From contig CAMOMF010000074.1 of the NCBI GenBank assembly GCA_946619625.1, positions 1-12,629 of the forward strand: a stretch of DNA of 12,629 nucleotides, written 5' to 3'. A program made the translations under genes and the position numbers. This DNA is from an uncultured Bacteroidales bacterium. GTDB lineage: Bacteria; Bacteroidota; Bacteroidia; Bacteroidales; Paludibacteraceae. Shown here piece by piece: positions 7,873 through 12,629 of the stretch; the first letter of the stretch is position 1; every line of letters begins with the position of its first letter. The notes under the pieces are model-generated. The model saw only the letters and a list, made by a program, of their open reading frames with translations, was not told where the DNA came from and did no database searches.

Positions 7873-7912
7873 TAAATGATAAAATGAGAAAATGATAAAA
7901 TGATAAAATATG
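7873..7912 (+). repeat. Octamer tandem repeat forming an ATG/TGA ladder before GH16
   Basis: Five consecutive 8-base units follow the pattern AAAATGAT: TAAATGAT, AAAATGAG, AAAATGAT, AAAATGAT, AAAATATG. Each of the first three ATGs (7876, 7884, 7892) opens a three-codon ORF (MIK, MRK, MIK) ending in TGA, and each TGA overlaps the next ATG as ATGA. The fourth ATG, at 7900, opens the GH16 gene. The array therefore lies wholly within the mRNA leader and first codons. Confidence 0.88.
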
Positions 7913-8799
7913 TAAATAGTTTGGCACTCAGGGTGCTGACAGGGATAGTCATTGCCGGCTGGGTAATAGCAGGGTTGTGCTCGTTCAAGACAAGCAATCC
8001 GGAACAGACAAGCGAATGGGAAATGATTTGGCATGACGAGTTTGACGCAAACGGAACGCCCGATGCAACCAAATGGGACTATGAGACCGGGTTTGTCCGC
8101 AACTATGAGCGGCAGTGGTACTCGCCTGATAATGTGTACTGTAGGGGAGGCAGGCTGATAATCGAAGCGCGCGAAGCGGACTTTGCCTGCCCATCCTATG
8201 ACGAGACCGGCACCAACTGGCGTCATACTCGCGAACGGGTAGAATGGACCAGCGGCTCAGTCGTGACAAAAGGGCGGTTCACCTTCACGTATGGCAGAGT
8301 GGAAGTGCGCGCACGCATTCCTGTCTGTGCAGGGGCATGGCCTGCTATATGGCTGTTAGGCAGCGACTTGCCATGGCCCGGAAACGGCGAGATTGATATG
8401 CTGGAATACTACCAACTGCAGGGTAAGCCAACCATCCTGGCGAATGTATGTTGGGCGGGCAAGAACGATGAGGACACCCGGTGGGACTCATCGTACACGC
8501 CCCTGTCCCATTTCACCAAACAAGACAAAGGTTGGGCGCAACGGTTTCACACCTGGCGAATGGACTGGGATGAGCAAAACATTCGCCTGTATCTGGATGA
8601 CGAACTGCTCAACGAGACATCTCTCGAAAAAACAATAAACGGAAAAGCCTGTTGCGAAGGCATAAACCCCTTCCGGTATCCGCAGTACCTGCTGCTGAAT
8701 CTGGCATTGGACACGCGGGTGAAAGACCTGCAGAAAACCGACTTTCCAATGCGCTACGAAGTGGATTATGTGCGCGTGTATAAGCAGAAATCAAAATAA
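7900..8799 (+). CDS. GH16 family endo-beta-glucanase (laminarinase-like), exported
   Basis: This is a 299-residue GH16 enzyme, most like the GH16_3 endo-beta-1,3(4)-glucanases. The catalytic motif is GEIDMLEY with nucleophile Glu164, Asp166 and acid/base Glu169, in the ExDxxE form typical of laminarinases. Upstream are WHDEFDA (from residue 44), the NYERQWYSPDNV segment that matches the usual N-E-x-Q-x-Y strand, GRLIIEARE, and GAWPAIWLLG; the sandwich ends with YEVDYVRVYK. Residues 8-27 form a hydrophobic export signal ending in AGLC; Leu at -1 of Cys27 is not a normal lipobox, so lipidation is uncertain. ATG 7900 is the first start that opens the frame; the three earlier ATGs run into stops. 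The gene has its own promoter and is isolated by the upstream terminator. Its substrate (laminarin, mixed-linkage glucan or another beta-glucan) cannot be fixed from sequence. Confidence 0.9.
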   Translation: MIKYVNSLALRVLTGIVIAGWVIAGLCSFKTSNPEQTSEWEMIWHDEFDANGTPDATKWDYETGFVRNYERQWYSPDNVYCRGGRLIIEAREADFACPSYDETGTNWRHTRERVEWTSGSVVTKGRFTFTYGRVEVRARIPVCAGAWPAIWLLGSDLPWPGNGEIDMLEYYQLQGKPTILANVCWAGKNDEDTRWDSSYTPLSHFTKQDKGWAQRFHTWRMDWDEQNIRLYLDDELLNETSLEKTINGKACCEGINPFRYPQYLLLNLALDTRVKDLQKTDFPMRYEVDYVRVYKQKSK

Positions 8800-8832
8800 A
8801 ACACGGGCAAAAGGCATTTTTCTCACTCAGAA

Positions 8833-8864
8833 TTTGCATAATTGAAAAAAAAGCAGTACCTTTG
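8833..8864 (+). promoter_or_regulatory. Bacteroidetes-type promoter for lptD
   Basis: A full consensus match is present: -33 box TTTG (8833-8836), 20-nt spacer, -7 box TACCTTTG (8857-8864). Transcription should start around 8870, giving a leader of about 85 nt before the chosen lptD start. The last 20 bases around the -7 box are identical to those of the GH16 promoter. Confidence 0.88.
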
Positions 8865-8892
8865 CACCCGCGTTCGGCACCCTTGGACACGA

Positions 8893-8952
8893 ATGAGGCT
8901 TGGGGGGGATTTTGGCATGGTATTTGTCGAAGAAAACGTAGTGAAACTCTGA
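8893..8952 (+). CDS. Possible 19-codon leader ORF ahead of lptD
   Basis: ATG 8893 opens a 19-codon ORF (begins MRLGGDFGM, ends VVKL) that stops at TGA 8950-8952, two bases before the chosen lptD ATG at 8955. It lies wholly within the predicted lptD leader and is in a different frame from lptD. It contains a run of seven G residues at 8902-8908. It resembles no leader peptide I know. The close stop-to-start spacing would allow translational coupling, but a short ORF in an 85-nt leader can easily be chance. Confidence 0.3.
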   Translation: MRLGGDFGMVFVEENVVKL

Positions 8953-8954
8953 CG

Positions 8955-11738
8955 ATGAAGCAGAGACGTGGAATGGTACATATCGTAGGGCTGTTTACTC
9001 GTAACACGTTTAGGCAGTCCGGGGCGGGAGGGTGTATATACATCCTGCTGTTGTGTTGTATGTTACTCTGCAGCGTTTATGCCCGTGCCGACGAGGATGA
9101 AGAACAGGAGAGCACACCTGCCATTGACGCACCCATCGACTATAAAGCCAACGACTCCATCGTCTTACTTGGCAACGGCACGGCGTTCCTTCATGGGCAA
9201 GGCAACGTCAAGTACAAGACCATGGACCTGACTGCCGACTTTATCCGCGCCAAGATGGACTCATCCACCATCTATGCCGCCGGTGTGTACGACAGCATCG
9301 AGGACGAGACGAAAGGTCTGCCCGTCTTCAAGGACGGCGAGAAGAGTTACGAGTCGCGCGCCATGACGTACAACATGAAGAGCAAGAAAGCCTATATCCG
9401 CCATGTGGTAACAGAACAAGGCGAGGGTTACATCATAGCCGACCGCACCAAAAAGATGGAAAATGACGAGTTGATGATGGGCGGTGGCAAATACACTACT
9501 TGCGATGACCATGACCATCCCCACTTCTATCTGCGTCTGACCAAAGCTAAAGTGAAGCCCGGCGAGTATGTAGCCACCGGTCCGGCCTACATGGTGGTGG
9601 GCGATGTGCCGCTTCCACTGGCGATTCCATTCGGTTTCTTTCCTTTCACGGACAAGTATTCCAGCGGTCTGATTATGCCTCAGTTCGGCGACAACTCCGA
9701 GCGAGGGTTGTACCTGAACGGAATAGGTTACTACTTCGCACTGAGTGACTACGCCGATTTGGAAATCACAGGCGATATTTACACCCGCGGAACATGGGCG
9801 ATTTATGCCAAGAGCAAATACAAATGGCGCTACCATTTCTCGGGAAATATTGCCGCCAACTACCGCGTGGATGTGACGGGTGAGAAAGATATGCCCGACT
9901 TCAAGAAATCCACCAACTTCAGCCTGCGCTGGACCCATACGCAGGACGCAAAGGCCAATCCCTACTCCACTTTCTCGGCGTCCGTCAATTTTTCCACATC
10001 CGGCTACAACCGCTCGAATATCAACTCTTACTATAACCCTCAACTGACATCGGAAAACACCAAATCCAGTACGGTCAGTTACACCCAGCGCTTCCCCGAC
10101 TCGCCATGGACAGTGACCATGTCCGCCAGCATCAACCAGAACACGCGGGACTCAACCATCGCGCTGACGCTGCCGGACCTGAACGTATCCATGTCCTCCA
10201 TTTATCCTTTCAAACGCAAAAAAGCCGTTGGCAAGGAGAAATGGTACGAGAAAATCAAGTTGTCCTACAACATGAGTTCGAAGATCTCCACCAACATGAA
10301 GGAAAAAGAGATTCTGCACAGCAATTTCCTGCGCGACTGGAAGACGGGCATGCAGCACTCTATCCCCATTTCCGCCTCCTTCACGCTGTTCAAATATCTG
10401 ACGGTGACGCCCAGTATCAGTTACAAAGAACGTTGGTATTTCCAACGGATTGACCGCAGTTGGGACGAGGCGGAAAACCAGGTTGCCATGGACACCACCT
10501 ACGGGTTCTACCGCGTGTGGGACCTCACCACCTCCGTATCCATGCAGACCAAACTGTACGGTTTCTTTATTCCCTCGCGCAAACTGTTCCCTAACGGCAA
10601 GGTGGACCGCTTCAGGCACGTGTTCACGCCCTCTATTTCGCTGAACTATTCTCCTGACTGCGAACCGATTAGGGCAAAGATTGACCACAACTATTATGGT
10701 ACTTACGACAGACCGGTGACAAGAGCCGACGGTTCTGTGGTGTACGAAACCGTCAAGTACTCGCGCTTCCAGAACCAGATGTACGGCACGCCCTCCAGCG
10801 GCAACGTGGGGTCGCTGTCTTTCTCGTTGGGTAATAACCTCGAGATGAAAGTACGTAACGACAAGGACACCACCGGCAAAGCGCCATACAAAGTGGTCTC
10901 GCTGATTGACAACTTCTCCATCTCAGGCGGATACAACTTCATGGCGGACTCCATGAACTGGAGCAATTTCTCGGTGAACCTGCGTATCAAGTTGCCCAAA
11001 CCGCTCAACTACACCATCAACCTTTCCGGTCAGTTCGACCCTTACCTGTATGCCCTCAGCCCTTCCGGCACACCCGTACGAACGAACCGCAGATGCTGGC
11101 AAGAGGGCAAGTTCCTGCATTTCAAGGGAACCAGCACCTCCTTCTCCTACACCTTCAACAACGAAGTGGTGAAGAAATGGATCAATGGCGGGGATGACAA
11201 AGAAAAAAAGAAACAAGGTCTGCCCGATTTCGACCCCGACGACCCCTACTCCACCAATCCGGAAACGGGTGAGTTCTGGTCGGAAGAAGACCGTGCCGCC
11301 AAGCGCAAAGAGAACTTGGACAAACAGCACGCCAAACAGGATGTGGACGACGACGGATTCATTTTCACGGAGATTCCTTGGAGTCTCACCATCAACTACA
11401 GCGTACGGTATGGCGAGTCCAACGAGTTCGACTACAAGCGAATGAACTACAAGATGAAGTTCACGCACAACCTCTCTTTCTCCGCCAGCATCGGGCTGGG
11501 TAAGGGATGGAAAGCCAGCACCAGCACCTCCTTCGATTTCACGGCAAAAAAATTCTCTTCCGCCACCATTAACATCACGCGTGACCTGCACTGCTGGACC
11601 ATGACCGCCAGCGTAGTACCCTTTGGACCGTACAAGAGTTACACTTTCCACATCGGTGTGAACGCCTCCATGCTGGCGGACCTCAAGTATGACAAGACCA
11701 GCACCGAGTCCACCAACCCGAGGGTGAATTGGTGGTAA
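8955..11738 (+). CDS. lptD: LPS-assembly outer-membrane protein LptD (OstA-like)
   Basis: LptD is the outer-membrane barrel that inserts lipopolysaccharide into the outer leaflet. The frame is open back into the promoter, so I chose ATG 8955 (927 residues); ATG 8973 is an alternative. The start leads to a basic N-region, a hydrophobic core at about residues 27-43 and a signal-peptidase site ARA|D after residue 45. An OstA-like periplasmic domain follows (about 65-200; YKANDSIVLLGNG, TADFIRA, KKAYIRHVVTEQ), with the conserved YTTCDDHDHPHFY segment (Cys183) and the GDVPLPLAIPFGFFPF transition. The remainder alternates polar and aromatic residues like a large beta-barrel and ends in Trp-Trp. Further cysteines are Cys569, Cys714 and Cys880, possible disulfide partners. 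A very charged segment of about 60 residues (about 743-805) interrupts the barrel. It has its own promoter. Confidence 0.9.
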   Translation: MKQRRGMVHIVGLFTRNTFRQSGAGGCIYILLLCCMLLCSVYARADEDEEQESTPAIDAPIDYKANDSIVLLGNGTAFLHGQGNVKYKTMDLTADFIRAKMDSSTIYAAGVYDSIEDETKGLPVFKDGEKSYESRAMTYNMKSKKAYIRHVVTEQGEGYIIADRTKKMENDELMMGGGKYTTCDDHDHPHFYLRLTKAKVKPGEYVATGPAYMVVGDVPLPLAIPFGFFPFTDKYSSGLIMPQFGDNSERGLYLNGIGYYFALSDYADLEITGDIYTRGTWAIYAKSKYKWRYHFSGNIAANYRVDVTGEKDMPDFKKSTNFSLRWTHTQDAKANPYSTFSASVNFSTSGYNRSNINSYYNPQLTSENTKSSTVSYTQRFPDSPWTVTMSASINQNTRDSTIALTLPDLNVSMSSIYPFKRKKAVGKEKWYEKIKLSYNMSSKISTNMKEKEILHSNFLRDWKTGMQHSIPISASFTLFKYLTVTPSISYKERWYFQRIDRSWDEAENQVAMDTTYGFYRVWDLTTSVSMQTKLYGFFIPSRKLFPNGKVDRFRHVFTPSISLNYSPDCEPIRAKIDHNYYGTYDRPVTRADGSVVYETVKYSRFQNQMYGTPSSGNVGSLSFSLGNNLEMKVRNDKDTTGKAPYKVVSLIDNFSISGGYNFMADSMNWSNFSVNLRIKLPKPLNYTINLSGQFDPYLYALSPSGTPVRTNRRCWQEGKFLHFKGTSTSFSYTFNNEVVKKWINGGDDKEKKKQGLPDFDPDDPYSTNPETGEFWSEEDRAAKRKENLDKQHAKQDVDDDGFIFTEIPWSLTINYSVRYGESNEFDYKRMNYKMKFTHNLSFSASIGLGKGWKASTSTSFDFTAKKFSSATINITRDLHCWTMTASVVPFGPYKSYTFHIGVNASMLADLKYDKTSTESTNPRVNWW

Positions 11739-11753
11739 CAAGGGTAAGAGGAG

Positions 11754-11819
11754 AACCATAAGATGACCATAAGATGACCATAAGATAACCATAAGATGAC
11801 CATAAGATGACCATAAGAT
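11754..11819 (+). repeat. Six-copy 11-bp tandem repeat between lptD and der
   Basis: Six uninterrupted units of GACCATAAGAT occupy exactly 66 bases; units 1 (11754-11764) and 4 (11787-11797) have A in place of the first G and the other four are identical. The array begins 15 nt after the lptD stop and ends 36 nt before the der start. There are no spacers, so it is not a CRISPR. The 117-nt gap between the genes holds no consensus TAnnTTTG promoter and no clear hairpin terminator. Confidence 0.95.
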
Positions 11820-11855
11820 GGGCGAAACAAGTAGCACACATAAAATAACCAAGAT

Positions 11856-12629
11856 ATGGCAAACATTTTAGCAATTGTAGGACGACCGAACGTGGGCAAA
11901 TCCACGCTGTTCAACCGTCTAACCAAGACCCGACGAGCAATCGTCAGCGACCAAGCCGGCACTACGCGCGACCGACAATACGGACGCTCGGAGTGGAACG
12001 GCAAAGAGTTCTCCGTCATCGACACAGGTGGCTGGGTCGTCAATTCCGACGACATCTTCGAGGGCGAAATCAACCGGCAGGTGCAACTCGCCATCCGCGA
12101 AGCGGACGTAGTACTGTTGATTGTCGATGTTAACGAGGGCGTCACACAGTTCGACAGCGAAGTGGCACATTTGCTCCGCCAGGCAGGCAAACCCGTACTC
12201 TTGGCGGTGAACAAAGTCGATACGTTCGCCGACCAATATGCTGCCGCCGAGTTCTACAAACTGGGACTGGGCGAGCCCTTCATCCTCTCTGCCATGAACG
12301 GATTGGGCACCGGCGAACTGCTGGACGCGTTGCTTGACAAGTTCCCCGAAAAAGCCGCAGAGGAGGCACTGGACGAACTGCCGCGTTTCGCCATCGTTGG
12401 GCGACCCAATGCCGGCAAATCCAGCCTGCTGAATGCACTTATCGGCGAGGAACGTACCGTCGTAACGGACATTGCCGGCACAACGCGCGACTCCATCTAC
12501 ACACGCTACAACAAGTTCGGCAAGGACTTCTACCTGGTGGACACGGCCGGTATCCGCAAGAAAGCAAAAGTGACCGAAGACCTGGAATACTACTCTGTCG
12601 TGCGCAGTATCCGCGCCATTGAGAACAGC
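11856..12629 (+). CDS. der: GTPase Der (EngA), 3'-truncated by the window edge
   Basis: Der is an essential tandem-GTPase that acts in maturation of the 50S ribosomal subunit. The visible 258 residues contain the whole first G domain: G1 GRPNVGKS (9-16), the AGTTRD segment (34-39), G3 DTGG (56-59) and G4 NKVD (119-122). A short acidic linker (about 166-175) leads to the start of the second G domain: G1 GRPNAGKS (182-189), AGTTRD (207-212) and G3 DTAG (229-232). The frame is still open at the last base, and about 180 more residues, including the KH-like domain, are expected beyond the window. ATG 11856 gives the usual start two residues before the first strand. There is no recognisable Shine-Dalgarno; the 11-bp repeat array lies in its immediate upstream region. 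Confidence 0.97.
   Translation, partial: MANILAIVGRPNVGKSTLFNRLTKTRRAIVSDQAGTTRDRQYGRSEWNGKEFSVIDTGGWVVNSDDIFEGEINRQVQLAIREADVVLLIVDVNEGVTQFDSEVAHLLRQAGKPVLLAVNKVDTFADQYAAAEFYKLGLGEPFILSAMNGLGTGELLDALLDKFPEKAAEEALDELPRFAIVGRPNAGKSSLLNALIGEERTVVTDIAGTTRDSIYTRYNKFGKDFYLVDTAGIRKKAKVTEDLEYYSVVRSIRAIENS

Noticed and set aside
7963..7983. GH16 as a firm lipoprotein
   Set aside because: A Cys follows the hydrophobic segment but the preceding residue is Leu instead of Gly/Ala/Ser, so a lipobox cannot be claimed.
8800..8832. Terminator directly after GH16
   Set aside because: A short GCAAAAGGC-type segment followed by five T gives no convincing stem; transcription may read into the lptD region.
8862..8954. 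Longer lptD reading frame from a TTG at 8862
   Set aside because: It would start inside the -7 promoter box, so it cannot be on the mRNA; the added residues are not signal-like.
11754..11819. CRISPR array
   Set aside because: Units are 11 bp, directly adjacent, with no spacers and no cas genes nearby.
10923..11852. Long antisense open frame (about 309 codons) across the end of lptD and the 11-bp repeat
   Set aside because: The opposite strand encodes a clear LptD; the antisense translation is low-complexity and periodic over the repeat, as expected of a shadow frame. The same applies to the 261-codon antisense frame at 3373-4158 over GH130.

Overview
The window looks like a chromosomal stretch from a Bacteroidales bacterium (gut or rumen Bacteroides/Prevotella type). 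The grounds are two textbook Bacteroidetes promoters (TTTG-type -33 box, 20-nt spacer, TAnnTTTG -7 box), a Bacteroidetes-type LptD, weak or absent Shine-Dalgarno sequences, and a gene order GH26 - GH130 - sugar transporter - cellobiose 2-epimerase that matches the mannan catabolic cluster described for Bacteroides fragilis. All genes lie on the + strand.

Region 1 (1-7720) is a mannan/galactomannan degradation operon. In order: a GH36 alpha-galactosidase (5' end outside the window), a GH26 beta-mannanase lipoprotein, a GH130 4-O-beta-D-mannosyl-D-glucose phosphorylase, a GPH/MFS sugar symporter, a cellobiose 2-epimerase (AGE family) and a class I mannose-6-phosphate isomerase whose start overlaps the epimerase stop (ATGA). 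The inferred flow is: GH36 strips galactose, GH26 cuts the mannan backbone to mannobiose, the symporter imports it, the epimerase converts Man-Man to Man-Glc, GH130 phosphorolyses that to mannose-1-phosphate and glucose, and ManA feeds mannose-6-phosphate into glycolysis. The phosphomannomutase that must link the last two steps, and any SusC/SusD pair, are not in the window. A strong hairpin-plus-T-tract terminator at 7749-7787 closes the operon.

Region 2 (7788-8799) is a separately promoted GH16 beta-glucanase-like gene. Its leader carries an octamer tandem repeat that forms a ladder of three overlapping ATG...TGA minicistrons running into the real start codon. Region 3 (8800-11738) is lptD, the LPS-assembly outer-membrane barrel, with its own promoter and a possible 19-codon leader ORF. 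Region 4 (11739-12629) is the 5' part of der, a double-GTPase ribosome-assembly gene, separated from lptD by six exact or near-exact copies of an 11-bp repeat.

The enzymology is recognisable. The less expected signal is the short tandem repeats at gene boundaries and inside one enzyme gene: a heptamer array and a small palindrome both sit in frame within GH130, where they add residues that its characterised relatives lack.
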